A program made the position numbers and the translations under genes. From positions 1-64,000 of the forward strand of contig JAXMDK010000015.1 of NCBI GenBank assembly GCA_046348855.1: 64,000 nucleotides of DNA, written 5' to 3'. The DNA comes from TMP-24 sp046348855. GTDB taxonomy: Bacteria > Pseudomonadota > Alphaproteobacteria > Rhodobacterales > Rhodobacteraceae. The notes beneath the pieces were generated by a model. That model saw nothing but the letters and a program-made list of their open reading frames with translations. It was not told where the DNA came from and did not search any database. Below are positions 8,428-17,668 of the stretch, one piece after another (the stretch's first letter is position 1; the number at the start of each line of letters is the position of its first letter).

Positions 8428-9882
8428 TCAAAGTCCGATCAGTTGCTGGATGAGGTCGTCCACCGTCTTGATGACGCGAGCGTTGGCGGAATACGCATGT
8501 TCGATGGTGATGAGGTTCTGCAGTTCGGCGTCGGTGTCGACCCCGTCCTTCAGTTGCTGGTCGGTCAGGCTTGTCTGGCGGGCGGCGCTGTAGCTTTGGC
8601 GCGCGTCGGCCGACAGCCGGTCGGAGGCCACCTGCGACAGCACGTCGGCGGCCAGCCCCGCCGCGGAACGCGCCGCGCCGATGAAGGAGCCCGAGGCCGG
8701 CACCCGCCCGGCCTCCAGCACATCGCCGAGGCGCAGGAGAAGTGCGGCGTTGCCGGTGTCGCCCGGCGCCGCCGCGCCCAGCCCGTCGCGCAGCCGCCAG
8801 AGCGCGCCGCCCTGTGCCGGGTCGGCCAGCGCGTTCACCGTCAGCCGTCCGGCCAGCCCGGCCTCGGTCAGCGGATCGAAGGGCAGGCCGGCGTCAGTGA
8901 CAAGGCCCGCCTGTCCGCTGGCCAGCGTCGGATCGACGGCGGGCGACTGGAGCCGTTCCATCAGGTCGCGGGCCAGCGCGTCGAGCTGGCCCTGGACCTT
9001 CGGCGCCAGATCGTCGCGGATCGCCAGTTGCGCCCCCAGAAGCCCGCCGCCGAGCACGTCCTGATCGGTCGAGGGCACGGCGCGGCCGTTGATCGTCAGC
9101 CCCGACAGCGCACCGCTGGCCTGGGTCATGTCGGCGGTGATGACCCCGGCCGGCGCGAAGCCGATCGTGGCGGGGTTGCCCTCCAGCAGCACCGCGCCGC
9201 CTATGGTGAACAGCGCGATCTGGTCATGGTCACGCGACACTTCGCGCAGAGGCACGATCTGCGCCGCCCGGTCGACCAGCCTCTGGCGCTGGTCCATCAG
9301 CGCCGTCGCATCGCGCCCGGCGCTGCGTTCGGCCAGGATGTCGGCATTCAGTTGGTCGATCTGCACGAGGCTGGTGTTCAGCTCATCGGTCAGCGACTTG
9401 ATGTTCGTATCGGCATCCATGCGCGCCTGCTGGATCGTGTCGGTCGCTTCGCCCAGCTTCGCCGCCAGCGCCCCCGCCGCGGTCACCACCGATTGCAACC
9501 GCGCCTGCGAATCCGGCCGGCTGGCTGCCTGGACCAGCGCCGCGTTCAAGGCCGACAGCCGGTCGTCGAGGCTGCCGTCGATGCCGGGCTCGCCCAATGC
9601 CTGTTCCGCCTTGGACAGGAAAGCCGCCGCCAGCCCGGCGTTGCCACTGTCGGCGTCGGCGATCCGCCGGTCGTTCAAGAGCGACTGGTTGACGGCCCGG
9701 CTGATCCCGTCGATGCGCACCCCGGCACCGGTGCCGCCCAAGGACTGCGCCGACAGGTTCAGTTCGCGTCGGGCAAAGCCGGGGGTGCGGGCGTTGGCGA
9801 CGTTCGAGGACACCACTTCGGCGCCGCGCGCGGCGGCGTTCAGGCCGGTCAGGGCATTGGCAAGCGTGGTCGACAGGCCCAT
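8428..9882 (-). CDS. flgK: Flagellar hook-associated protein FlgK (HAP1)
   Basis: 484 residues. The N-terminus (GLSTTLANALTGLNAAARGA then VVSSNVANARTPGFARRELN) is the FlgK form of the rod/hook signature; the C-terminus (ITIEHAYSANARVIKTVDDL) forms the matching coiled coil. It caps the hook at the junction with FlgL. Located 28 bp after the flgE stop and followed after 3 bp by flgL, within one operon. Confidence 0.96.
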   Translation of the reverse strand: MGLSTTLANALTGLNAAARGAEVVSSNVANARTPGFARRELNLSAQSLGGTGAGVRIDGISRAVNQSLLNDRRIADADSGNAGLAAAFLSKAEQALGEPGIDGSLDDRLSALNAALVQAASRPDSQARLQSVVTAAGALAAKLGEATDTIQQARMDADTNIKSLTDELNTSLVQIDQLNADILAERSAGRDATALMDQRQRLVDRAAQIVPLREVSRDHDQIALFTIGGAVLLEGNPATIGFAPAGVITADMTQASGALSGLTINGRAVPSTDQDVLGGGLLGAQLAIRDDLAPKVQGQLDALARDLMERLQSPAVDPTLASGQAGLVTDAGLPFDPLTEAGLAGRLTVNALADPAQGGALWRLRDGLGAAAPGDTGNAALLLRLGDVLEAGRVPASGSFIGAARSAAGLAADVLSQVASDRLSADARQSYSAARQTSLTDQQLKDGVDTDAELQNLITIEHAYSANARVIKTVDDLIQQLIGL

Positions 9883-9910
9883 TCAGTCTCCTCCGGGGCG
9901 GGGTCGCCGG

Positions 9911-11218
9911 TCAGCGTTTGATGTTGGTGGTTTCCTGCAGCATTTCGTCGACCGTCTGGATCACCTTGGCGTTCGAGGAATAGGCGCGCTGGGTCTGGAT
10001 CAGGTTGGTCAGTTCCGCCGCGACATCGGTGGCCGAGCCTTCGCGCGCATAGCCGACGACCGCCCCGGTAGGCCCGTCGCCGGCGTTCCACAGGAAGAAG
10101 GACCCCGACTGCGGCGAGACCTGGAACGTCTGGTTGTTGAGCGAGATGAGCCCGTTGGGGTTGGGCACGTCGACCACCGGGATCTGGTAGATGCGCCGGG
10201 TAAAGCCGGTGTCGTAGGTGGCGGTGATATAGCCGTTGTCATCGACCTCGACCGCGGTCAGGTTGCCGACCGGCGAGCCGTCCTTGGTGATCGAGGTCGG
10301 CGCGAAACTGTCCGATAGCTGGGTCAACCCGTTGCCGTCGCCGAGCTTGCCGATGGTCATGGTCAGGGGGCCGCCGGCCACGTTCAGCGTGATCGTGCCG
10401 TTCGCCGCATTGTAGGCCCCGCCGGCAAGCGTGTTGACCGAGGCAAGCGTGCCGCCGTTGGCGCGGGTGCTGTCGAAGGTCAGGGCATATTGGCCGATAA
10501 CCGCCCCGCCCTGCGCCGAATCGCGGATGTCCATGGTCCAGCTGTTCGATGATCCGCTGGCCGGGACCGTCGGGGTGAAGCTGATGTCGAGCGTCTCGGA
10601 CGTGCCGAGATTGCCGAAATATTCGATCGACAGCGGCAGGGCGGTGCCGCTTTTGCCGGCCTGGGTTTCGGTCGCCGGCAGGTTGACGCCCAGGTTCATC
10701 TTGGTGGTCGGATCGCCCGCCGTCTGGTTGGCGTTGATCACTACCGGCTGAAGCCCCGACATCGTGTCGCGCGGCAGGACCGGGATGCTGCCGTCGGCAT
10801 TGGCCGGCCAGCCCAGCAGCACCAGCCCCGATTCGGTCTTCAGCACGCCGTTGGCGTCGGGCCGGAAGGCGCCGGTGGTGGTCATCATCAGCGGCCGTTC
10901 GCCGGTTGTGGCGTTCAGCGACACTGCGGTGGTCACCGGCAGCATCCCCCGCCCGGAGACCGCCAGGTCGAGCGCGTTGCCGGTGCCGACCAGGGGGCCG
11001 TGTTCGTCGACCAGCCGCGAGGTCGTGGCCCGCACCCCGCCGGCCGAATATGTGCCGGACCCCGGCGCCTGGTTGATGACGAAGTTCTCGAAATCGGTAT
11101 CGGCGCGCTTGTAGCCGTAGGTGCCGGAGTTGGCGATATTGTCGGAAATGGTCGCCAGCCGCGTGGCATTGGCGCTGAGTCCGGCCACCCCGGCGTTCAG
11201 GGAAGAAGAGATGGACAT
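9911..11218 (-). CDS. flgE: Flagellar hook protein FlgE
   Basis: 435 residues. The N-terminal rod/hook signature is SANATRLATISDNIANSGTY followed by GYKRADTDFENFV; the C-terminus has LTNLIQTQRAYSSNAKVIQT and VDEMLQETTNIKR. The middle contains the FlgE D2-type domain with several GT-rich beta stretches. It polymerises into the universal joint. A ~90-bp gap separates it from motB, which leaves room for its own promoter. Confidence 0.96.
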   Translation of the reverse strand: MSISSSLNAGVAGLSANATRLATISDNIANSGTYGYKRADTDFENFVINQAPGSGTYSAGGVRATTSRLVDEHGPLVGTGNALDLAVSGRGMLPVTTAVSLNATTGERPLMMTTTGAFRPDANGVLKTESGLVLLGWPANADGSIPVLPRDTMSGLQPVVINANQTAGDPTTKMNLGVNLPATETQAGKSGTALPLSIEYFGNLGTSETLDISFTPTVPASGSSNSWTMDIRDSAQGGAVIGQYALTFDSTRANGGTLASVNTLAGGAYNAANGTITLNVAGGPLTMTIGKLGDGNGLTQLSDSFAPTSITKDGSPVGNLTAVEVDDNGYITATYDTGFTRRIYQIPVVDVPNPNGLISLNNQTFQVSPQSGSFFLWNAGDGPTGAVVGYAREGSATDVAAELTNLIQTQRAYSSNAKVIQTVDEMLQETTNIKR

Positions 11219-11308
11219 TCACGCCGCCTTTCTGCTGCTGCGCCCGTCTTTCGGCGCACCATGCAGGCCGCGGCCTTAACGGCGCGCTAACGGCGGCGGT
11301 CCGGTTGT

Positions 11309-12163
11309 CTAAATTTTGCCGGGCCTGAGCAGAATCACTTCGATGCGGTTGTTGCCGGTCGCGGCGGGGTTCCTCAGTTCCGGCTGGCGGTCGGCAAAGC
11401 CGGTCACGCGCTGGAACCGGCCGCTGTCAAGGCCCGCCGCCTCGATCAGGCTGCGCATCTGCATGGCGCGGGCGCTGGAAAGCTCCCACGTCGGTTTCAG
11501 CCTCAGCACCTCGGGCATCGCCGCGACATGGCCGTTCACCGCCACCTTGTTGGTGACGATCCCGAACACCCGCGCCACCACTCCGGCCAGTTCGGTGGCG
11601 ATGGGCCGCGGCACCGCGACGGCCTTTTCGAACAGGGGCTCGTCCTCGGTGTCGAAGAATTCGACGATCAGGCCCTCGTCGGTCAGGCGGGTATTGACGT
11701 GGCGCATCAGGTTTTCGGCGAACATGCTTTCGCCGCCGGTGCCCATCAGCGCCTCCCTGATCTTGCGGGCCTCTTCCTGGAACTGGTTTTCGGCGGTCTG
11801 ATCCTGCTGCCGGTCGGCGCCGGTCTGGCCGACCGCCTGATGGTCCTGGGTCGGCTTGAGGCTGGAGGCGCCGGTGCCGGTCTGGGCGATCTGGTCTTCG
11901 GACATGACGCTTTCGCCGCCGAACGAACCGTCGCCGCCGCCGGACACCCGGCTGAGCGGGATCGTCGGGCTGAAGTAGTCGGCGATCCCCTTGCGCTGCT
12001 TTTCGGTCGTCGCGTTCAGCAGCCACATCAGCATGAAAAAGGCCATCATCGCGGTCACGAAATCCGCGTAGGCGACTTTCCAGGCCCCACCATGATGCCC
12101 GCCGCCTGCTATGACCTTCTTGCGCTTGATGATGACTGGCGCGGCATTCGTCTGCCCGGCCAT
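11309..12163 (-). CDS. motB: Flagellar motor protein MotB
   Basis: 284 residues from the ATG at 12163 (a GTG at 12184 would add 7 residues). The N-terminal KVAYADFVTAMMAFFMLMWL is the single membrane helix with the proton-carrying aspartate in ADF, followed by the plug region. The C-terminal part is an OmpA-like peptidoglycan-binding domain (SSARAMQMRSLIEAAGL, NNRIEVILL). It is the stator anchor that works with MotA. motA is not adjacent in this window. First gene of the minus-strand flagellar block. Confidence 0.95.
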   Translation of the reverse strand: MAGQTNAAPVIIKRKKVIAGGGHHGGAWKVAYADFVTAMMAFFMLMWLLNATTEKQRKGIADYFSPTIPLSRVSGGGDGSFGGESVMSEDQIAQTGTGASSLKPTQDHQAVGQTGADRQQDQTAENQFQEEARKIREALMGTGGESMFAENLMRHVNTRLTDEGLIVEFFDTEDEPLFEKAVAVPRPIATELAGVVARVFGIVTNKVAVNGHVAAMPEVLRLKPTWELSSARAMQMRSLIEAAGLDSGRFQRVTGFADRQPELRNPAATGNNRIEVILLRPGKI

Positions 12164-12246
12164 CCCACCAACCCTCGTCTTCACCCACCTAAAGCCCTAG
12201 CAGACTGGCCTGAACAGAGGGTTAAGCCCGCCGCGCCGGCGCCGGT

Positions 12247-13548
12247 TCAGACGATCACGGCGCTGGCGACCTGGTCGCCCACGCCGAAGACCCGCCGATA
12301 GCGCGCGATCTCGTCCTTCGGCCCCATCGCCTTGTTGGGATTGTCCGACAGTTTCACCGTAGGCCGGCCATTGGCGCTGACCGCCTTGCAGACCAGGCTG
12401 AAGGGCGACAGGCCGTCGTCGGGGGCAAAGCCGCGGAAATCGTTGGTCAGAAGCGTGCCCCAGCCGAAGCTGACCTTGCAGCGGCCGGCAAAGCGGTGGT
12501 GCAACTCCTCGATCCGGTCGACATCCAGCCCGTCCGAAAAGATCACGAGCTTCTGGCGCGGATCCTCACCGCGGGTCTTCCACCAGGCGATGGCGGTTTC
12601 GGTGCCCTGGACCGGATCGCCCGAATCGATGCGGATGCCCGTCCATTTGGCCAGCCAGTCGGGTGCATGTTTCAGGAAGCCCTCGGTCCCGTAGGTGTCG
12701 GGCAGGATGATGCGCAGGTTGCCGTCATGCTCCTCGTGCCAGTCGGCAAGGACGCGATAGGGGGCCTGGCGCAGTTCCTCGTCGGTGTCGGCCAGCGCCG
12801 AATAGACCATCGGCAGTTCGTGGGCGTTGGTGCCGATTGCCTCGATGTCGCGGCGCATGGCGATGCGGCAGTTCGAGGTGCCGATGAAAGCCGGCCCCAG
12901 CCCTTCGATCATCGCCTGCACGCACCAGTCCTGCCACAGGAAGGAATGCCGCCGGCGGGTGCCGAAATCGGCGATCTTCAGCCCCTCCAGCCGCTTCAGC
13001 CTTTCGATCTTTTCCCACAGCCGGGCCATGGCGCGGGCATAGAGCACCTGCAGCTCGAACTTGCCCATCGTTGCCAGCACCGCGCGCGAGCGCAGTTCCA
13101 TCAGCACCGCCAGCGCCGGAATTTCCCACATCATGACTTCGGGCCAGCGGCCTTCGAAGGTCAGTTCGTACTGGCCGTCGCGCTTTTCCAGATGGTAGGC
13201 GGGCAGGCGCAGCGCCTCGAACCATTCCATGAAGTCGGGGCGGAACATCTGGCGCTTGCCGTAGAAGGTGTTGCCGCGCAGCCAGGTGCTTTCGCCGCGG
13301 CTGAGCGACAGCGACCGCACATGATCCAGCTGTTCGCGCAATTCGCCTTCGTCGATCAGTTCGGCCAGGCGGATCTTTTTGGTCCGGTTGATCAGGCTGA
13401 ACGTGACGGTCGTATCCGGGCGGTTGCGAAAGATCGACTGGCACATCAGGAGCTTGTAGAAGTCGTTGTCCAGAAGCGACCGCACGATCGGGTCGATCTT
13501 CCAGTTGTGGTTGTGAACGCGGGTGGCGATGTCGACGGTTTCAGGCAT
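12247..13548 (-). CDS. pncB: Nicotinate phosphoribosyltransferase
   Basis: 433 residues. The N-terminus has SLLDNDFYKLLMCQSIF, the central part EGLGPAFIGTSNCRIAMRRD, and the phosphate-binding region TGIRIDSGDPV, followed by LVIFSDGLDVDRIEEL. It converts nicotinate and PRPP to nicotinate mononucleotide in the Preiss-Handler route. The start overlaps the stop of pncA by 8 bp, so the two salvage steps are made together. Confidence 0.97.
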   Translation of the reverse strand: MPETVDIATRVHNHNWKIDPIVRSLLDNDFYKLLMCQSIFRNRPDTTVTFSLINRTKKIRLAELIDEGELREQLDHVRSLSLSRGESTWLRGNTFYGKRQMFRPDFMEWFEALRLPAYHLEKRDGQYELTFEGRWPEVMMWEIPALAVLMELRSRAVLATMGKFELQVLYARAMARLWEKIERLKRLEGLKIADFGTRRRHSFLWQDWCVQAMIEGLGPAFIGTSNCRIAMRRDIEAIGTNAHELPMVYSALADTDEELRQAPYRVLADWHEEHDGNLRIILPDTYGTEGFLKHAPDWLAKWTGIRIDSGDPVQGTETAIAWWKTRGEDPRQKLVIFSDGLDVDRIEELHHRFAGRCKVSFGWGTLLTNDFRGFAPDDGLSPFSLVCKAVSANGRPTVKLSDNPNKAMGPKDEIARYRRVFGVGDQVASAVIV

Positions 13549-14149
13549 TCAGTTTCACACCCGCTGCAAGCATCTTGGCCCGCGCCTCAGCCAGCGAACC
13601 GTTCAGGTCGATGGCCCGGCAGGCGCCTTCCAGGACCGTCACCCCGAACCCCAGCCGCGCCGCGTCGATAGCCGAATAGGCCACGCAGAAATCGGTGGCG
13701 AGCCCGACGAGCGTCAGTTCTGCGACCCCCCGCGAGCGCAGATATCCCTCAAGCCCGGTGGGGGTCCGATGGTCATTCTCGAAAAAGGCCGAATAGCTGT
13801 CGATGGCGCTGCGAAAGCCCTTGCGGATCACCAGGTCGGCGGGGTCGGTTGCCAGGTCCGGATGGAAGGCCGCGCCCGCCGTGCCCTGCACGCAATGGAC
13901 CGGCCACAGGACCTGCGGGCCATAGGGCATCTGCACCAGCGAAAACGGCGCCGCGCCGGGATGATTGGCCGCGAAGGAGGAATGGTCGGCTGGGTGCCAG
14001 TCCTGGGTCAGGACCCGCACCGGAAACTCCGCCATCAGCGCGTTGATCCGGGGAATGATCGCCGCGCCATCCGCCACCGCCAGCGCGCCGCCGGGGCAGA
14101 AGTCGTTCTGGACGTCGATCACGATCAGCGCGTGGTTTGCAGGCCGCAT
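13541..14149 (-). CDS. pncA: Nicotinamidase
   Basis: 202 residues from the ATG at 14149, chosen because GGGAGG lies 5 bp upstream. Isochorismatase-fold hydrolase: catalytic Asp12 in ALIVIDVQNDFCPGGALAV, metal-site residues in DWHPADHSSFAANHP, catalytic cysteine in VGLATDFCVAYSAIDA. It deamidates nicotinamide to nicotinate, which PncB then uses. First gene of a two-gene operon. Confidence 0.97.
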   Translation of the reverse strand: MRPANHALIVIDVQNDFCPGGALAVADGAAIIPRINALMAEFPVRVLTQDWHPADHSSFAANHPGAAPFSLVQMPYGPQVLWPVHCVQGTAGAAFHPDLATDPADLVIRKGFRSAIDSYSAFFENDHRTPTGLEGYLRSRGVAELTLVGLATDFCVAYSAIDAARLGFGVTVLEGACRAIDLNGSLAEARAKMLAAGVKLNA

Positions 14150-14267
14150 CCGGTCCTCCCTTTGCGTTATGGGTAAGGAGAGCATTCCGCCGGGTCAAGG
14201 ATGTGCGTCCGGCTTGCCCGGCGCGGCCCGGGTTGCTATGGACCCGTCCTTCCCTGCGGAACCGGAC

Positions 14268-15507
14268 ATGCGCGCGCTGACCCTTGGCATCGACTTCGGA
14301 ACCTCGAACACCGCCGCGGCGGTGATGGCCGACGGCCGTCCGCAGGTGATCGAACTGGAACCGGGCCGGAAAACCCTGCCGACGGCGGTATTCCTGGACT
14401 ATGCGGCGCGCGGCACCGCCTATGGCAGCGCTGCGGTGCAGGCGATGGTCGACGGCCGCCACGGCCGGTTCATGCGGGCCCTGAAAAGCATCCTCGGCAC
14501 GCCGCTGGCCCGCGAACGGCGCGCCTTCCTGAACGAACGGCTGACACTTCTGGACATCGTCGCCCGGTTCCTGGCCGAAGTGCGCCAGCGCGCCGAAGCC
14601 GCGACCGGCGCGCGGATCGACCGGGTCGTCGCCGGACGGCCGGTGCATTTCCATTCCGCCGCGCCCGAGCGCGACCGGCAGGCGGCGGCCGACCTGGCCG
14701 AATGCTACCGGATGGCGGGGTTCGCCGACGTTCGCTTCCTGCCCGAACCCGAGGCCGCGGCGCTGGCCGCCGGGCCGGGCGAGGGCATCGGGCTGATCGT
14801 CGACATCGGCGGCGGCACCTCGGACTTCACCCTGTTTGAAGGCGCCGGCGGCAGCGCGCGCGTCATCGCCAGCCACGGGGTCAGGATCGGCGGCACCGAT
14901 TTCGACCGCGCGCTCAGCCTGAGCCATGTGATGCCGCTGCTGGGCATGGGCGGCGAGTTGCGCAATGAGCTGGGTTCGGGGCGCAACGCGGTTCCGCCGG
15001 GCCTTTATCTGGAACTGGCCAGCTGGGAAAAGATCGCCTTCCTCTACAGCCCCGAAACCCTGCGCGACGCCCGGCGGATGGCGCGGCTGGCGGTCGCGCC
15101 CGACCAGCTGAAGCGGCTGGTGACGGTGCTGGACATGGAGCTGGGCCACGATGTCGCCTTCGCGGTCGAGGCCGCCAAGATCGAGGCAAACGGCGCGGCC
15201 GGGCAGGGGCCATCCGGCTGGACCCGGTCGAGGCCGGGCTGGCGCCGATCCTTGTGGCAGCCCGACCTTCTGGCGGCGCTCTGGCCCTTTGCGTTGCGCA
15301 TCCAGACGGCCGCGCGCGACACCTTGGCGCTGGCCCGGAATCGAGCCGGCCGCCGTCGGCCGTGTGATCTTCGTCGGTGGGTCGAGTCTGGTCGTTGCCG
15401 TCGACCAGATCGTCCGCGCCACCTTTCCCGCCGCGCGCTTCGAATATTCCGAGGTCTTCACCGCGGTCGTCGACAGGCTGGCCATCGCCGCCGGTCAGCC
15501 GGACTGA
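14268..15507 (+). pseudogene. Hsp70-family (YegD-like) protein, interrupted by three frame changes
   Basis: The N-terminal ~310 residues are intact: the ATPase signature LGIDFGTSNTAAAVMADG, VVAGRPVHFH, and the second phosphate motif LIVDIGGGTSDFTLFEG. These are typical of the short YegD-like Hsp70 relatives that lack the substrate-binding lid. From about 15205 the protein continues as IRLDPVEAGLAPILVA in another frame, returns to the first at 15261-15263 (a CCC run), and shifts again at 15334-15336 (CCC) into GIEPAAVGRVIFVGG, ending at 15507. The remaining text is fully conserved across the shifts. This suggests insertion errors in C or G runs as much as a real pseudogene. An earlier ATG at 14238 is possible. 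Confidence 0.8.
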
Positions 15508-15546
15508 GTCCTTGCCGCCCGGCGCCCGTGGGCGTATCTGCCCGCC

Positions 15547-16431
15547 ATGATCATTGTCGCCGCCCTTTATCAATTCGCCCGTTTCGACGACCCCGCCGCC
15601 CTGCGCGGGCGCGCTTCTGGCGCTCTGCCGGCGGAAAGGGTGTGCGGAACGCTTCTGCTGGCGCCCGAAGGGATCAACGGCACCATCGCCGGGACGCGCG
15701 CCGCCATCGATGCGGTTCTGGCCCATGTCCGCACCCTGCCGGGTTGCGCGGCGATCGAATGGAAGGAAAGCCCGGCCGAGGGTCTGCCCTTCGGGCGGAT
15801 GAAGGTGCGGCTGAAGCGTGAAATCGTCACGATGGGCCAGCCGCAGGTCGACCCCGCCGCCCGGGCCGGTTCCTATGTTGCGCCGGCCGACTGGAACGCG
15901 CTGATCACCGCGCCCGACGTGGCGGTGATCGACACCCGCAACGACTACGAAGTCGGCATCGGCACCTTCGCCGGCGCGGTCAATCCCAACATCCGATCGT
16001 TCCGCGAATTCCCCGACTGGTGGCGGGCCAATGCCGCCGCGTTCGCCGGCAAGCGCATCGCCATGTTCTGCACCGGCGGCATCCGCTGCGAGAAATCCAC
16101 GAACTTCCTCTTGGGCGAAGGGGTTGGCGACGTCTTTCACCTGAAGGGCGGCATCCTGAAATACCTCGAACAGATGCCCGAGGCCGAAAGCCTGTGGCAG
16201 GGCTCCTGCTTCGTCTTTGACCAAAGGGTGTCTGTCGGTCACGGGCTTGCGCCGGGCGAGCACACCACCTGCCATGCCTGCCGCCGCCCGCTGGCCCCTG
16301 CCGACCGCCTGCGCCCGGAATACGAAGAAGGCGTGCGCTGCCACCAATGCGCCGGCGAATATTCCGAAGATCGCCGCGAAGGGTTCCGCGAGCGCCACCG
16401 CCAGATGACCGGCCGGGGTCGCGCCCGCTGA
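15547..16431 (+). CDS. trhO: tRNA uridine(34) hydroxylase TrhO, rhodanese-like (YceA)
   Basis: 294 residues. An N-terminal acylphosphatase-like domain (LLLAPEGINGTIAGTRAAID) is followed by a rhodanese domain with VIDTRNDYEVGIGTF and the catalytic cysteine in MFCTGGIRCEKSTNF. The C-terminal part has four cysteines in C-x2-C pairs (THCHAC-like TTCHACRRP and CHQCAG). TrhO introduces the hydroxyl of 5-hydroxyuridine at the wobble base of tRNA. It lies 39 bp after the Hsp70-like gene on the same strand. Confidence 0.95.
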   Translation: MIIVAALYQFARFDDPAALRGRASGALPAERVCGTLLLAPEGINGTIAGTRAAIDAVLAHVRTLPGCAAIEWKESPAEGLPFGRMKVRLKREIVTMGQPQVDPAARAGSYVAPADWNALITAPDVAVIDTRNDYEVGIGTFAGAVNPNIRSFREFPDWWRANAAAFAGKRIAMFCTGGIRCEKSTNFLLGEGVGDVFHLKGGILKYLEQMPEAESLWQGSCFVFDQRVSVGHGLAPGEHTTCHACRRPLAPADRLRPEYEEGVRCHQCAGEYSEDRREGFRERHRQMTGRGRAR

Positions 16432-16444
16432 ACCACCGGCGGCC

Positions 16445-17668
16445 TCAGCCCTTTGGTTTCAGGAATTCCGCCAGCGCGGCGCAGCGGCGGGCGGCTACCA
16501 GCGGCCAGTCGTAGTTCTGGACTGCCGCCCGAGCTCGGCCGCCCCAGTCGGCGCGCAGTTCCGTCGATCCGGCGAAAGCTGCGATCTCGCCCCTCAACAA
16601 CTCAATGTCGGATGTGTCGAACTGGCGGATCGCGCCGGTTTCCGCCCCGATCCGCCCTGCGCCAACCGCCGAAGCCAGCACCGGCAGGCCGGCAGCGGCT
16701 GCTTCGTAGGTGACGATCGGATCACCTTCCTCGAGCGAGGGCAGCACGAAGACATCGGCGCGCGCATATTCGGCGTGAACGTCGGCGCAAAAGCCGGTCG
16801 CCGACACGTTCGGCTGCGACAGCACGTCGGCGTAAAGCCGCTGCAGTTCCGGTTGCTCCAGCCCCACGACCCGCAACAGCGCATCCGGCGGCGCCTTGCG
16901 CCAGGCTTCCAGAAGATGGTGCAGGCCCTTGCGGATGCAGGACCGGCCGATGAACAGGAAGGTCACAGGCTCGCCCGGCCTGCGCGCGGGGCGCAGGGGC
17001 GCCTCGCTGACCCAAGTGCCGTAGCTGGACGGGATCGCCCGGTCGGCGAACCGGGACCGCGCCAAGCTGGCGTCGGTCGCCGGGCTGGGGCTGAAGATGG
17101 CCGAGGCCAAGGCCAGCCGCGCCTCTTCGTCGGCAATGCGGTCGGGGGTGATCCGGTGGGTGGGCGGCAGGCCAAGGCTTTCGTAGGCGGCATCCATCAC
17201 CGCGCGGGCTTCGGCCATCCGGGTGTTGATCGCCTCGGTCACGATGGCGACGCCACGCGCACGCAGCGTCTGGTAGATGTGCAGCGGCACCGACGGCCAC
17301 AGATAGGCGGTGTCGCCGGCGTTCAGGCCCGACAGATAGGCGTGGTGCAGGCGCCGGACGCTGATCTGCCGCGTCGCGCGATGGGGCAGCCAGTCGAGAA
17401 GACCGGGGGTGAAGGTCGCCATCGGGAAAGGCTCGATCCGCGAACTGTCCGACCGGCTGGTGTAGAGGACCGGTTTGCAGCCATTCATCGTCGCCGCCCG
17501 CAGGATCGACCGGCAAGTCGCACCGACGCCGACATCGGCGCAAGGCATGCTCATCAGGACGCGCATCCGCGACAGACTGTCGGGAACCGCCTTGGAAAGT
17601 ATCGGATCGTCAGGTCGACCGATGGACCCCGGTATGGTCAGCCGTGCCTGCGCGACATAGGCTGTCAC
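16445..17668 (-). CDS. Glycosyltransferase family 4-type (GT-B fold)
   Basis: 407 residues. The start is a GTG that overlaps the stop of the Wzy-like gene (GTGA). The C-terminal Rossmann domain carries VTFLFIGRSCIRKGLHHLLE and the family E-x7-E region in VFVLPSLEEGDPIVTYEAAA. The N-terminal half is divergent, as is normal for the acceptor domain. It adds a sugar from a nucleotide donor to a lipid-linked oligosaccharide at the cytoplasmic face. The partner genes (polymerase, acyltransferase) place it in capsule/EPS synthesis. Confidence 0.88.
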   Translation of the reverse strand: MTAYVAQARLTIPGSIGRPDDPILSKAVPDSLSRMRVLMSMPCADVGVGATCRSILRAATMNGCKPVLYTSRSDSSRIEPFPMATFTPGLLDWLPHRATRQISVRRLHHAYLSGLNAGDTAYLWPSVPLHIYQTLRARGVAIVTEAINTRMAEARAVMDAAYESLGLPPTHRITPDRIADEEARLALASAIFSPSPATDASLARSRFADRAIPSSYGTWVSEAPLRPARRPGEPVTFLFIGRSCIRKGLHHLLEAWRKAPPDALLRVVGLEQPELQRLYADVLSQPNVSATGFCADVHAEYARADVFVLPSLEEGDPIVTYEAAAAGLPVLASAVGAGRIGAETGAIRQFDTSDIELLRGEIAAFAGSTELRADWGGRARAAVQNYDWPLVAARRCAALAEFLKPKG

